Origin: Arion vulgaris
Taxonomy: Eukaryota > Mollusca > Gastropoda > Stylommatophora > Arionidae
NCBI GenBank assembly: GCA_020796225.1
Contig: CM036764.1
Span: forward strand, 23,368,233-23,432,232
Reading direction: 5' to 3'
DNA: 64,000 bases
Shown: positions 1 through 52,889 of the stretch, one piece after another
Layout: the number at the start of each line of letters is the position of its first letter
How positions within the stretch are numbered: the stretch's first letter is position 1
The notes under the pieces: model-generated
The model's database searches: none
What the model saw: only the letters and a program-made list of their open reading frames with translations
What the model was told of the DNA's origin: nothing
Made by a program: the position numbers and the translations under genes

Positions 1-330
1 TTTAAGCCGGCAACCATTTGCCTTATATCCACAGTATATTAACAGCATTGCCTTTTGGGACGCACTGTCTGTTGGTAATCTGTTTGTGTGTCCAAACCAT
101 TTAATTCATTGTTTTTTATAATGAAGTTCAGTACGGATTTTTGACCACTCTCCCTCCCTGATGTCTTCATTTCCAAAACCGGACTCTTCTTGATACACTC
201 AGTATTCTGCGTAGATACTTCATCTCTGTCGTGACTAATTTTATTTTATCATTTGATGTCAGCGTCCAGATTTGGTACAGATAGCAATATATTGGGAGAA
301 AGATTGTGTTGCATTTCAAAATTGATGCCA
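1..330 (-). mobile_element. LINE 3' region, family B, cut by window edge
   Basis: On the - strand this reads as the C-terminal tail of a LINE reverse transcriptase (LVTTEMKYLRRILSVSRRVR). The sequence closely resembles 4930-5340 and 40430-40860, including the shared cgcactgtctgttggtaatc and ctgcgtagacacttcatct blocks. Broken by stops; no intact ORF. Confidence 0.65.
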
Positions 331-1767
331 TGTGTTCTATGATTTTTTTTGCTTTATTGCATCTATATCGGATTTCGTTAGTTACTCTTCTAGTTATGTA
401 CAACACTGGCTTTTACGTAGGCTTTTTCATAGGTTAATTAAGCAGTTAACTCCGTTGTTTGACAATATTTTCCACAACTCGGTCCAATGCTTGTTACAAT
501 ACCTTGTTTTTTTGTATATGAAACATTATACATTTGGTTTGTTAGTGTAATATTACATATTTGGTTTGTGAAGTGTAAAATTAACTATTTGGAATGTTCA
601 TGTTTGCGTTGGTGATTAAATCCTACAGTTTCTCTTCTTTATTGTGTTAATTTTGCAGACTGGTGTTACGTTAACCTAATTTCTTGTTTCCCTCCACACT
701 TGACCTACTTCTGACAAGAATATATCAGATCTACTACCGGCCATGCAGCAACACAGTAACACAGTGGCTGTCACTTGTTTATATATTGAATGAGTTGTAG
801 GATACAATCAGATAAGACTTGCTTCAGATTTCATACAGATAAAGCTACTGGTTAAGTACGAATGCCTGGAAACATGACAAAGAGAAAGAGACGAAAGTGG
901 GAGAGGAAAATCGTAGAAAGAAAACATGACAAGTCATAGAGATGAAACATACGGGAAGGGAAGGACGTGCAGTGAATTGTTTGGCTCGTTCAAGACTGAT
1001 TTAACCGACGATAAATTTGTCTGCATATTTTAGTTCTAAGAGGTTTTTTCCTTGCTTATGTAAAACTTTTATCTACTTATTTTTATCCGCATCGTATAGA
1101 AGAAATGAAGAGAATTTATTCAACTTATTGTGTGATTGAAGGCAATATTTTATGTTTAGATGAAAGTCTTTGTTAGTATAACATTGTCGGTATTATGCTG
1201 GAAATAATGTCACAGACTCTCTCTAGCCTGAAACTCTCTTGGATCATGGGGCAGCAACCAAAGCAGACCATTCATCTTTGTCCTTGTCTCTCCTCTTTAT
1301 TGTTTTCCAGCTGTAATTCACTTCTTTCAATTCCTGCTCTACTCTTCTCATCCAGGTGATTTTGGGACTGAAACTGTCAATCGCAGCGTGCTGACGGATA
1401 TACTGAAGATGAGATCGGAGTTCCTATAGACTTGTTCTTGAAGCTGTAAGGTGATCTGATAACTAACTGAGACTAAGAGCTTCGCCATGGCGACATGTTT
1501 CATGATCTATCAATGACCTGAACACTGACTGACCAGAAGAATATTTCTCGACAGAACCCCCAAGCTGTAGACCAAAAAAATTATTGGCGGACAAATGAGA
1601 CCTATTTATAGGAAATTAGTCGAGAACATTCCAGTCTAGGACAAGCTGTAAAGTATATCACATAAACCAGATTATGCTGCACTTAAGTAAGAAAAAATTG
1701 ATGAGTTACTTTGCCAATATGTGTTACCTGTACGTAAGTTGTATTCTTTGTTTGTCTAACCTGTCAG
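331..1767. other. no gene or repeat recognised (probably MAP3K intron)
   Basis: AT-rich sequence with only short chance ORFs. Region 1210-1380 has a pyrimidine-rich look but no exon with both splice borders. The missing N-terminal PB1 exons were searched for here and not found. Confidence 0.5.
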
Positions 1768-41711
<39,944 letters not shown>

Positions 41712-42430
41712 AAGTGGTATACTCAAAGATTCTCAAGTTCAGCAATCACAAAAATCTTGGAAGGAAGTTTGTATGTCATGAATTATGTGGCATACAAAAA
41801 CATCTCCTGTCTTGCTTACAAAACAACATACAAAACCCTAGCTACTGACTGATGTAGATTTAATTCAAAACTAAGACTTATAATTAAACAGTTGTAGCTT
41901 CTTGGTGGTGCAAAACATTTCCATTCTCATCCATGGATAAACATAATCATCATGACTAGATAATGAATTCTGAATATGATGTTTAGTTGTTCAGGGATGA
42001 TAAAATCATTCATGGATCATTCGTAATGTGAGGCGAATGCTTTCCAACTATTCCTGACATGTTCATGGATCAAGCTTTACAAGACTAATTAAATGCACTA
42101 ATATTAGTGTTTATAATGTTTCATTATTCTTATCATTATTTGTACAGAAAGGACCATATACAAAATGGTATGTTATATCTACTTCCTCTTTGTGATATCA
42201 TGTATAGAAACACATGATCAACAATGATGCCAAAGCAACAAATATTGATTCCAGAATTTGATTAAGAATACTGACTCGTATATTCTTCACACATTTATTG
42301 CTTAAGCCCTGTCATGTGCATTAATAGATGTAGTGTTGAACTCGAAAACTGTTGTCACTGTATAAATTAATCACCAGTTGGATCAGGCTTTCCAATTTCT
42401 TAAATGAAAGACAGTACTAGCAAACACTGC
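41712..42430 (+). other. presumed 3' UTR of MAP3K2/3
   Basis: AT-rich sequence after the stop codon with no coding signal and no recognised repeat. It leads into a tandem array at 42430-42770. The real transcript end is unknown; an AATAAA at 43798-43803 is one candidate polyadenylation signal among several. Confidence 0.4.
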
Positions 42431-42770
42431 AGTACTAGCAAACACTGAAGTACACATGTCATCTGATATTACTTAAGTACAGTACTAGCAAACACTGAAG
42501 TACATACATGTCATTTGATGTTACTTAAGTACAGTACTAGCACAAACACTGAAGTACACATGTCATTTGCTGTTACTTAAGTACAGTACTAGCAAACACT
42601 GAAGTACATACATGTCATTTGCTGTTACTTAAGTACAGTACTAGCAAACACTGAAGTACATACATGCCATTTGCTCTTAACTTGATTAAGGTACTGGCAA
42701 ACACTAAAGAACATGTGTCATTTGCTATTATTTAAGTATAGTGCCAGCAAACACTAAAGTACATATGTCT
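42430..42770. repeat. minisatellite, about 57-bp unit, 5-6 copies
   Basis: Repeats of a unit containing acagtactagcaaacactg, then aagtaca and cacatgtcat or cacatgccat and ttgctgttactta. Copies differ by small indels (acacatgtc versus acatacatgtc), and the last two are diverged. It lies within the presumed 3' UTR region of the kinase gene. Confidence 0.8.
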
Positions 42771-43149
42771 TCTAGTGGTTGTTTGGTTTTTGTGCGATTA
42801 TGTGGTACTTGCAAACTAGCTTTTATTACATTCTCTCAGTTAATGTCCATGTTACTTTGATAGATGCATTATTCATTACATATGTAGACAAAAGAGAACA
42901 CCAAGGATAGATTTAACCTATCATTAGGAAAACAACATTGCAGCTTAGCCAGACTTGCCATTTTCTGAACCTGACAGGGAAGATAAACATGGAAAAAACT
43001 GAGAGTAAGTTGGTGAAGGGAATCTAAATCAACTGGATTCTCTTGGACAGAACATGATGAGGATGATGACCTAAGCTTATGAAGAAGGTTGCCTCATTGT
43101 CAAAAATATTATTTGAATTAGAGATGGTCATAATTAATGAAGGTGGCAA

Positions 43150-43310
43150 TAATCAAGGAACATGGTCAGAGCAAATGGTGATGGTCAGAGCAAATGGTGA
43201 TGGTCAGAACAAATAAATGGTGAGAGCAAATGAAGATGGTCAGAGCAAATGGTGATGGTCAGAACAAATGAAGATGGTCAGAGCAAATGAAGATAGTTTG
43301 AACTAAAAGA
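43150..43310. repeat. imperfect short tandem repeat, about 18-20 bp
   Basis: Irregular copies of atggtcagagcaaatg with g/a variants (gtgatggtcagaacaaat, gaagatggtcagagcaaa). Purine-rich; no coding potential seen. Confidence 0.65.
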
Positions 43311-44758
43311 AGAGGGCTCAAGTTATAGAACATGTTTGCCGATAAATTTTGATAATTTTTACTACTTTAGTATCGGCTATGATTAGTTTTTTTTTGTATT
43401 AATCACCTTACCAACATTTATCCATGGGTTTTTTGTGTGTTTGCAAATGAATGGTATATATTTGCACATTAATTTTTCTGTTGGCAAACAACACTTCATT
43501 TTGACCTCATCAAACCTGTCTACACCAAGACTGAACAGACCAATATAGTTCATTCCTTGTCTTCCATGGCCATCTGATTATCTATTTCCTACCCAGATTT
43601 CTATGTGTTTTAGAATCTTTCCACATTTTCTACTTCTACTTTTAGAGTTTCATTACGCGGACTGCATTTGATGTTCGGTGATCGCAAGAGAGAGAGAGAG
43701 ACTTGATGTTGTAAGATTCTTCATTAGTATATTCCATATAAACCTCATGTTTTGTATGCAACTGTTGTTCCATCTGTATATTTAAAAAAATCAAAATAAT
43801 AAAAACGTAGTTCAAAGTTACTAATTCCCTCTACCTAAGAAAGAGACATTAGAGACTATAATATACCATGTTGTTGTTGATTTAGTTGTATGTATTTTTC
43901 CTGAAATTGTCCCTCCTTATTGATATTTACTTATCAGTTAGCAATGATGGTAACAGCATGACATCTGTAATGTCTGATCTACCTGGTGGATGTTAGGTAA
44001 TTATGTAGTCGGATGTTAGCACAGAAACCAATAAATCTTATTTGTCCATCACTAGAGGTAATAACAGCTTCAGACCTGTGCTGTCTCACCTTGTGCTTTG
44101 AGCTGAGGTGATTGTATAGTCAGATTTTAACATGGCAACAGCTAAATAAAGGGAGGGAAGCACACAGGTTAGATCTGGCCTGCTGAGGTCCTCAAAAGCT
44201 CAACATTTTAAGAATGTCATCTGGTTCTCAAGCAAGGAAATATGTATATAGAAGAAGAGAAGTGGACGTAAGAGATGGTTTAGAAGGAAGACAGATTGAC
44301 TTGCCCTCAAGTATCTACAAATTGGCTATTAGTAGATATTAGTAGAATAGAAGGGCAGAGAGAGTACGTTTAACTAGTAAGCAATGAAAACCATCAGTAC
44401 GCATACCCTTCAACATCTGCTGGGGAAAACTGTGCACCTATGCGTCTGTCTCAAGTGCTGTGATGTCATTTCAATAACCATTGCCCAGGAAATACTTTGT
44501 TGTTGACTTTATTTAGAAAAAGTCAGCTTGTGTTTACTACTCTTTGGGAGAGAGTTGTCATCACAAATAATTTGTATACATTTATTAGTTGGAGCAACAT
44601 ACTTGACAGTAGCCAGTACTTTGATGAGTTGAAAGTATTGAGAGCTGAATTCAATGTGAGATTTGAAGATTTTTTTATCAAAGGATATTTGCATCTTCAT
44701 TGATGTTGATGTAGTCCCATTCTGAAACAAGCATGTGTGTGTGTGTGCATTATATATA

Positions 44759-44760
<2 letters not shown>
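43311..44760. other. AT-rich flank, no gene recognised
   Basis: Contains a short (GA)n run at about 43688-43702 and a candidate AATAAA at 43798-43803. May be kinase 3' UTR or intergenic DNA. Confidence 0.4.

Positions 44761-44763
<3 letters not shown>

Positions 44764-44828
<65 letters not shown>
44764..44828. repeat. (TA)n microsatellite
   Basis: TA run of about 65 bp after a GT run at 44735-44747. Confidence 0.96.
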
Positions 44829-44831
<3 letters not shown>

Positions 44832-45249
44832 TGCAAGTCTAAGTAAAATCACATGCAAGTTTACTTCAAATTTGCATGCCACAATAACTAAAGACACTTC
44901 ACATATATATGATCTTATATATCTGTCTATTACAATATGGAATGGAAGAAAACTTGACTGCAAAGCATTATTTACTTAAGGGATATTTATTGCTAATGTA
45001 TTTATATATATCATATTGGTCTGTTTCCTACTTGTGACCAACTTTGTGGTAAGAACCCAACAAGAGGAACATACAAAACAATAGTTTCTGGTAGATAAAA
45101 TTGCTAGTCCAGGAGGGCCACTAACACAAAACTTTAATACACCAAGGGTTCTGAAAATGACATGGACGAATAAAAGGTGTACTTTAAGACTTAGGCAAAT
45201 CTAACTAAGTGTGCCACATGGAATGAATTCTGCAGTAGGATGTGCACTT

Positions 45250-45430
45250 TTTTTTTTTTTTCGATCCAGAAGTACTTGAGCTTTCAGCTCTTTGGGTCGG
45301 TGCCACAAACACCGTAAATTTGGGGAACCTGTGGCTTTTCTGCCAGCCTGCGGAATTGAATACGCACACACAGAGAGCTAGTCACCCGCAGTCCACGTGC
45401 TACGAACACGCTGGGCACGTGGGCAGGGGC
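45250..45430 (-). mobile_element. SINE-F copy, tRNA-derived with poly(A) tail, 9-bp target duplication
   Basis: On -: agcgtgttcgtagcacgtgg (box A region) and gcgtattcaattccgcaggc (box B), then cagaaaagccacaggttccc and ctgaaagctcaagtacttct, ending in A13. tgtgcactt at 45241-45249 and 45431-45439. Same family as 53649-53856. Confidence 0.85.
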
Positions 45431-45589
45431 TGTGCACTTAAAAATCCTTGTCAACATTCTGGAGATTTCGTGAATCCCTGCCAGCAGATCAATTCTAACC
45501 TGCTACATTATTTTATCATGCCTATAGGTACATTAAAAATATAACAAGGTAAGGTATTTTCTGTTCAGTGATTCAATACCAGTTGTTTT

Positions 45590-45960
45590 AGTTTTATGTG
45601 ATGTCCAACCCTAGAAGAAAACAAGTTGCACATGCCACTATACTGTATTTGATAAGTACTAAGCTCGTTAGAAATATTTATTTTATAGATATAAGAATCA
45701 CACCATGCATCCAATGTATTAGAACACAACATATAAAATGGTTCGCTCACCTAATGAGAATGAAACCAGATCTACTACCATCCCCTGCCTATAACAACCC
45801 GGACGCAGAGCCAGAGGAAGACCAAGAACCTGATGAATAGACATCACAGATATCCTATGACATCAAAGACTAACAACTACAGATGCAACACACCTGGCAC
45901 ATGAAAGAAAATGGAAACTCCCCACAACACTTCATGGCACATGTGAATAATACGGGCAAG
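45590..45960 (+). mobile_element. LINE 3' remnant
   Basis: Translation includes RTQHIKWFAHLMRMKPDLLP and PAYNNPDAEPEEDQEPDE, then KDWKLPT-like residues: a degenerate (Q.KW.GHL.RM ... RPR.RW) LINE C-terminus. Confidence 0.65.
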
Positions 45961-46204
45961 ACTTAAGAATGTCAAACAAAAGAACATTTGTACAGTGATC
46001 AGATTGACACAAATAATTTGTGCTTACAACTCTGTAGTAAGGTTGTCATGAGTGCAGTAAGGGAATGTAATCAACATATACATTCTGATATTTTGTTGAT
46101 AAGGCCTTGTCATTATAATATTTGATTGTACATATTTTGATTTAGGTTGATTTGTTGTTTATATACTGTCTAGTGAGCAGTGCTGTCCAGCTAAAACTTT
46201 TACT

Positions 46205-46360
46205 GACATAATAATAATAGCGAGTCCTCTCGTACTGTTATACGTTATATAGGGCCAAAGAGAAATAATTTCTCCATACCGCTCTATCCTGGGCAACTCG
46301 CTCAATCTCCTCCTTGGAACTGAGACTGATATTTGTTTCCTCTCTCAGCAGTTTATTGAC
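46205..46360 (-). mobile_element. LINE family A extreme 3' end
   Basis: On -: LREETNISLSSKEEIERVAQ, DRAVWRNYFSL; 3' end tataacgtataacagtacga with an AAT tail. Confidence 0.8.
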
Positions 46361-47386
46361 ATAATAACATGTTTCATGTGATGAACATATACTTAGTTTT
46401 TTTATTATTAGAACAGATGAAACATCTCTCCTAACAAACCCATTGGTGCTCCATCTCTCCCAGCAAACCTCCAAGTATATGCATGCTGGCGAATCCTCTG
46501 GACTGATGGTTTTATATACTCGATGTGGCCACACATCTGCCCTTTCCTTCTTGTGCAGTATTTGATTCCATATTCTTACAAATTACAGTATAGATGCCTC
46601 ATGCATTTCTATGTGGCCAGCCATCATGCAGATCTTGAGCAATTGTATCATGTTCACCATATCTAATATCCCAACTATAAGTGAATCCAAAGTCAGCCTG
46701 CCATCTCTTTCATTACCACAAACTGCATGCAAGCTGCTATTGTTGTATGCAGCACCGTCTTGCCTTGTTGGATTTATGATTTATATAAATGGATAACTTT
46801 TGAATATGTTAATATAGTTAGTCTTATATTATAATTTTTTTGTGATACAAAAGTACTCCTAGAATTGATAATTTATCATAGGATTGAGCACAGAAAACTA
46901 ATGGGCATCTTGTCATTATGCAAAATATAACCATAGCTGTTACTATTCTCTCTTTCTTATGATAATTGTGTTTTCAAAATATGAATCTTCCCAGTAAAAT
47001 CATTTTTGTATTATTTTAGTATCCTAGTCCAATGATGATTTATGTGTATATAATTTATTTATTTTAAATTTCAGTTTCGTTTTTGAGTTGGTTCCTAATT
47101 TGTGGGGAAAATGTTCTCTGTCCTGCAATTCTTGCCAAATGCTGAACTTATATAACACACAGTTTCGGAACCATTTCTTTTCTCACATTTGAAAATTACA
47201 GTAGAAAAACAAATATTAGTTTCTGATATGTACATCACTCGTATATGAATTCATTACTATTGTTGCTGTTGGCTCATGGGAATTGGTGCATTATGAGTCT
47301 TCCAGAAAAACTATGATAAATTGAGATGTACTAAAATTTGTACATACTATTCTGCAACTGTATACCAAAACAAGTTCTGTAATTTT
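46361..47386. other. no gene or repeat recognised
   Basis: AT-rich intergenic-type sequence. Confidence 0.5.
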
Positions 47387-47395
47387 CAATAGTAA

Positions 47396-47604
47396 CATTT
47401 TCAATATAAGGAAGACTGCAGTAAAACTATGTAGCAATGGTGAAACACATAAAAACAAAGTACATAGTTTTACAAAATACGAAAACAATAACGATACACA
47501 GCAATGTTTCGCTGTAATAATGACCTTTTGGTCGAAATGTTGCTGTGTATCGTCATTGTTTTTGTATTTTGTAAAACTACAGTACTTTGTTTTTATGTGT
47601 TCGC
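47396..47604. mobile_element. 209-bp palindromic Penelope-derived mini-element
   Basis: Left: gaagactgcagtaaaactat, gaaacacataaaaacaaagt, acaaaatacgaaaacaataa, cgatacacagcaatgtttcg; right: the inverse series gaaatgttgctgtgtatcgt, cattgtttttgtattttgta, actttgtttttatgtgtt. Here the ctgcag tail is on the left. Flanked by caatagtaa at 47387-47395 and 47605-47613. Confidence 0.85.
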
Positions 47605-48049
47605 CAATAGTAAAATAAGAGAAATGATTAACTAATAGGTAGTGTTAGTCACGTCTGCCTTCTCTTTCTCTCCTTTCATTTTTAACATCTTCTTTAAGTG
47701 CATAATAATTGAGGCTTTGATAGCACAGTCGGAATTGACAGGAAAACAATTTCTTCTTCAGTGATGCATCAGCACTTGTGCTCTTGCCGTTCATCCCTGT
47801 GCCATGTTATGATATTTGTGTCCTGTGTTTGTAAATTGTCGCATTATTCCAACTATCTAAATTGATGGAACCTCTGAATAAATATATTCTATTAAATATA
47901 TCTATTTCACTCTATTAAATATAGCATGAAGATAAATTTTCAAAAGACCAAAGTAATGGCAAACATCCAAAAATGTTTCAGCACACCTAAAGCAAACAGT
48001 TCTAACCAGTAAACACAAGTTAAATATCCTGGACCAATCTATTTTTTAT

Positions 48050-48525
48050 TGTCTATTGTCTTTCCCCAGGTGGATGATGGAATTGGTTGTCCTCTATTGC
48101 CTTTAAGCGTAGGGGTGGGAGCTTTAATTTGCGTTCCAGGGCCAGATGAGTCACCCTTGTTGTGTTATATGGATGTTTATTTAGTGTAGTTTTGATATTG
48201 TCTATCTATCTTTTTCTTGGTCTTCCTTGGCTCTAGTACCTGATCTCTTTTTATTGCATGCTGTTATTGGTGGTTAGTTGTATTCCATTCTCATTAAATA
48301 TCCAAACCACTACATTTGTTGTCTTTCAATGTATACGGTGCATGAAGTTATGCCCACTCTGCTTCTGATGTCCTCATTTCGTAATCTATCTTTCCTGATG
48401 ACCCCACTGCCTTCCTCAAGCATTTCATTTCACACATGGTGATCTTTCTGTGGTGTATTGCTGTCAGAGACCAAGTTTGGCACTAGTAACAAAGTGTTGG
48501 TAGAAAAATACTTTTTATCATCTGT
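48050..48525 (-). mobile_element. degenerate LINE remnant
   Basis: On - it recalls KRRLRNEDIRSRVGITSCTV and QQMxWFGYLMRME, with CLxLMKKI-type residues; several stops. Belongs to the general reverse transcriptase C-terminal class seen across the window. Confidence 0.6.
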
Positions 48526-49151
48526 CGTTTCACTTTCTTGATCTTTCCATCTTGGAGCGATCACTAGTAGCAAATGATATCAACCAAAGTTCTAGCAAGA
48601 GTAGTCCAAAATCTACAGCAGCTCTAACTGGCTTGAAACCTTTATGAAAAAGTAAATACATTTCATGCAGTACCAACAATAGACTGCTGAGAGTATTATT
48701 TATATATTTATTTAGATATACCTGTAAACTCAAGAACAGACAAACTGATTAGTATTTACATCAGTAACATATGTACACACATACCCCAACATCAAAAGGA
48801 AAAAATGGGTGGTTAGCAAGGTTTGTAACTGAAACAAAGCGAATAATACTTTCTAACCTTTAGTCAATTTTAATGTAATTGTTTTTCTTTATTGAGTTTC
48901 ATTGTGCACTGCCGCATACCTCTTACTGAGATTTCTGTATTTATTACAGTAGTTGTAATATCTTCAATATGATCTCTGTTTGTACTATCAAAATCACATT
49001 TCTAATCACTGCCCACATCAGTGTCAACTGTTGAAAATAAGTTTCTAACCTGTTTAGCTGTTATACTATGTGTATGAGTGCTGTTTGTGACCATATCACT
49101 GGATGCGATGGTAAATAGTTCTCAACAGTTCAGTAACTCACTAGAAAAATT

Positions 49152-49401
49152 GCCAGAGTGGTTACCGGGCCCAAATTTGGGGTGTAAAGAATAGAACCAC
49201 TATTACCTACCACGCATGTCGTAAGAGGCGACTAAGGAGGTTTGGCTGAAATTGGATGCATGTGTCCTAAACATGTAGAAGTCTGTGTGTTTAGGGGCCT
49301 ACCAAACCAATGTGCAACGTATACACGTTCTTGGCAAAGATCAAACATATCACAAAGAGGGATTAAAATTGGTTGTAAAGAACAAAAAGAAGAAGAAGAA
49401 G
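49152..49401 (+). mobile_element. SINE-D copy, + strand, 12-bp target duplication
   Basis: gccagagtggttaccgggcc, gtgtaaagaatagaaccact, gtcgtaagaggcgactaagg, ggcctaccaaaccaatgtgc and an (AGA)n tail. actagaaaaatt at 49140-49151 and 49402-49413. The only + strand SINE-D here. Confidence 0.9.
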
Positions 49402-50189
49402 ACTAGAAAAATTATATAACTATGATTAAAATCCCAAATTTTTTTAAACTTGATATCAGTCCAATCTGGAAGTCAACCTTTTTTCTGTAGTAAAGTAAAC
49501 TCCTTTGCCAGACTGAAAAACATGGCTGTAAATTGATTGATAACTGATTTGACAGTGAAACAAAGCTTTAATCACCAGAGCAGATTGTTGCGAAATTAGT
49601 TAAATTATATCATCCTCTGGTTAGTTTCTGCTAGTTATCATGTAACTTCAATATTCTTTTCTGAATTCTTCTGTACTCATTGCTTCCATCAACATTTCAT
49701 TATTTGTATTTTTTTTTAAATAATACATTTTTGTTTCTATATTACTTTTACAAACAGTTAACATTTTAAATGCTTTGTATTTTACAAGAAGTGGGTGTGA
49801 ACAATGTTTGCTGAAATGTTGTTGATAATTTTCTTGTTCATATAGAAATATCTATTTCTTCTCGCAAATTTTGTAACAACGGAGCAATTCTCCTCTGTCT
49901 TTCATGTCAATTATTATTGTTTATAAAATTCTGTAACAGAATAAAATATTCTTTCATCCATGTGTTCAACAGATGAAAGCTAATGTTATGGGGTGACATT
50001 GTTTTGCTATAGAAGATTATGCAACTGGTTTATATAACTAATCCCTCTGTCTTAATTTTTATTTACTTATAAACAGAGTATTCTTTTTTTGTGTGAAGAA
50101 TTATCAGATTATATTTCAGTTCATGACAAATTATTACTTGTAGCGTTTCCAACGACACCCATTACCATAAAACTCTACACATAAGAGGC

Positions 50190-50420
50190 TAATTGGTTAC
50201 ACCCTTGCCTTGCATTCTGAAGGTTGTGGGTTTAAATCCAGACCTGCCATTCTGTTCATGAGTGCATTTTTTCCAGTGACCCCTAGGATTGTTGTTAGAG
50301 TTGCTGAGTTTGTGCTTTGCGCAATACTCTTGGCAGGTGGTGTTCCCTTTCTGCGAAGAGGGACCAAGCCATATGGGATAAAACCCGGTGCAATGAAGTC
50401 AATCCTACGGATTTAGACTC
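50190..50420 (+). mobile_element. SINE-C copy
   Basis: aattggttacacccttgcct (box A region), gttgtgggtttaaatccaga (box B), tttttccagtgacccctagg, gtgctttgcgcaatactctt, ctgcgaagagggaccaagcc, gataaaacccggtgcaatga. Confidence 0.8.
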
Positions 50421-50429
50421 CCACTCCCT

Positions 50430-51230
50430 ATTACACAGACTGTGAATTAGTAAATGTGTTGCTGTGACAAATTCTGAGTTTGCGTTTGTCTCTCTTGTCT
50501 TTAAGATCATCCCTCAGTCTCTTTTCAAAAGATTCTGCACCTTTGCTTAATGTTATTTTCCACATAACTCGATCTTCAACTAATTCTCCCCATTTGTTGA
50601 GATAAATAGAAAAGTTCTTCACTGAAGCCTTGCAAATATCCTTATATTTGAGTAGTGGTCTGCCTTAGAACATCTTCCCTTCAGAAAGTTTACAGAACAA
50701 TACATATTGGGTATACAGCTATTTTCTTTCCTTATCACATGTCCTAGCCATCTGAGCATTCCCAAGATGGATGGTAAGTTTGCACATTGTAGTACTTCAG
50801 AGTTGGTTATCTCATCGTACCACCTGATGTATAAAATATCTAATACTCTCCAGAATTATCCAATTTGCACTGCTCAGACTTTCTTTATTGGGTCTGCTAT
50901 CAGTGTTGTTCAAAGATGGAAATGACTAATGCTTTCATTAGTCTAATTTTAGTCCTGTATGAGATCTTTTCGCTTTTTCCTTAGAGCCTTGAAGCTAGAC
51001 AGATTTGCTGCTGTTTGAGCTTTTTCTTTCTACAGCTTCAATCAAGTTTAGATCTTTCTTTACCGATGATCACTCCAAGATATTTAATTGTGTTCACTGG
51101 TTTCAGTTGTTTGTTTTGGATACATATTAGTGTGCTGAAACACTTGAGATTATTTGTGATTGCTTCTGAGTTTTAAAAAGTAAAGAACAGATTCAGAGTT
51201 GAGCTGGTTTTGCTACTAAAGAATATGCTC
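50430..51230 (-). mobile_element. LINE remnant, family C
   Basis: On - from the high end: NTIKYLGVIIGKERS (reverse transcriptase C-terminal YLG motif), then after gaps RPLLKYKDICKASVKNFSIY, LNKWGELVEDRVMWKITLSK, GAESFEKRLRDDLKDKRDKR. Order and motifs fit the thumb-to-C-terminus of a LINE ORF2. Confidence 0.8.
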
Positions 51231-51564
51231 ACATATGTAGTCAATCACAGTAGTTGTACTGTCTTTTTTTGACATATTTTTATTTCTCTATAGCAGTTCC
51301 CATTTTGTTGTCCCGGTGAGTCAACAGTTTTAAATTGCTTTATTGTTTTACAAAACGCTTGATAAATTATTTTTTTAATTTTGACAATGAAAGACAAATT
51401 GGAATAATAAATTATTCGTAAAGACAAATGATTGTGAAATGAATTGATCATTAATACCCTTAAGACAGGACACTTGATGATGTTTAAGATACATTTTTTT
51501 AAAGAAGGATCAAACAAAGTTATAAAGTTCACAAAAAAGTATAAAGTAAAGGTACCCTTATTCA

Positions 51565-51815
51565 TACCTCGAGGTATTTGGGTAATATGGTGTTAGACTC
51601 ATATTTTCATTGGCCGTCGGCACACAATGGTTGATGTGGTCAACATCACTCCGGCCGACTTTACTTCTCAGTGTTTTTCCTGGTATTTAATTAAGGCAGG
51701 GTCAACCTGAGAGCTGTTAAGGTCATAAAAATATTCCACATCCACTGTTGAAATGAACCTGGACCACTAGCATAAGATGTGAATTCACTAACAACTACAC
51801 TACTGCAGCTCTCAT
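51565..51815 (-). mobile_element. SINE-B copy, - strand
   Basis: catacctcgaggtatttggg, cattggccgtcggcacacaa, ttttcctggtatttaattaa, cactaacaactacactactg. Near full length, diverged. Confidence 0.75.
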
Positions 51816-51929
51816 AATGTACACGAGCTTGAAAGAATAGATTGACAACATTCTCAGAACTGTAGCCTGATGATATATCAGTGCTGGTGTTGAAAGAAGG
51901 AAGAATTTGTTTACTTCAGTCTTCTTCTT

Positions 51930-52530
51930 CGCCCTAGGAAGCATAGGTCCGCAACCAAGGCCTTCCAAGCCCGCCTATCCAAGGCCATCTTTTCCAGATC
52001 TCGCCACTCTCTCCCCGTTTTTTGCGTTCCATCTCTAACTCCCGTCTCCAGGTGTTTCTGGGTCTTCCCTTACTTCTATTGCCCTGGGGTTCCATCGGAG
52101 AGCCTGTCTCGTGATGCTGTCAGGGGTTTCCTCAGTGTGTGTCCTATCCATCGCCACCTTCTGCTCATTATCTCCTGTTCCACCTGCCATTGTCCTGCCC
52201 TATCCCACAGTTCTCTGTTTGTGGTCTTGTCATACCATCTCAAATGGAGTATCCTGCGTAGGCATCTATTGATGAATGTCTGCAGCTTTTTGATGTTCAC
52301 CTTAGTCTTCTCCATGTCTCCGCTCCATACAGAAGGACAGACTTGACATTTGAGTTAAATATCATTATCTTAGTTTTATTCCTGATCATTCTTGAACTCC
52401 ATATGTTCTTCAGAATGGCAAATGCTGATCTTGCCTTTTGTATTCTAACCCTAACGTCTTCATCTGTGCCACCTTGAATGTTGACGACACTTCCCAGATA
52501 TGTAAATGTGTCAACCATGTAAATGTGTCA
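51930..52530 (-). mobile_element. LINE 3' region, family F
   Basis: On -: MVDTFTYLGSVVNIQGGTDE, DVRVRIQKARSAFAILKNIW, KTKIMIFNSNVKSVLLYGAE (YGAE.W motif), LQTFINRCLRRILHLRWYDK, NRELWDRAGQWQVEQEIMSR, RRWRWIGHTLRK, then a frame change and EWRDLEKMALDRRAWKALVA, DLCFLGRRRRL. One of the better preserved LINE ends; at least two frame breaks. Confidence 0.9.
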
Positions 52531-52861
52531 ACCTTACTTCAGTCATAAGTACGTTCAATTCTTTGTTGAAAGTCCAATTCTGTTTAGTTGACTAGAAAAT
52601 CATAGTTAGTCATATAGCTGAAAATACAATATCAAACAACATTCACAAGATGGACTGTATTACGGATAGGACTACAAGTAACAAGGTTAACACAACTTTC
52701 TACACTTAATTTCTTTCACTTACATTAATGTTCATCTAATTTATATAATTTTTGTTTAATAGTCTTCCTCAATTTGTTTTTTGTGATATCTGACTTCTAG
52801 CATCCTTTGAGTTCTTTTTTTGTATTTATTTAAACTTCCTCTCTCCACAATTAAGGGTGAT

Positions 52862-52888
52862 TTCTCTCTCTCTCTCTCTCTCTCTCTA
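52862..52888. repeat. (CT)n microsatellite
   Basis: About 13 CT steps. Confidence 0.9.
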
Positions 52889-52889
52889 T

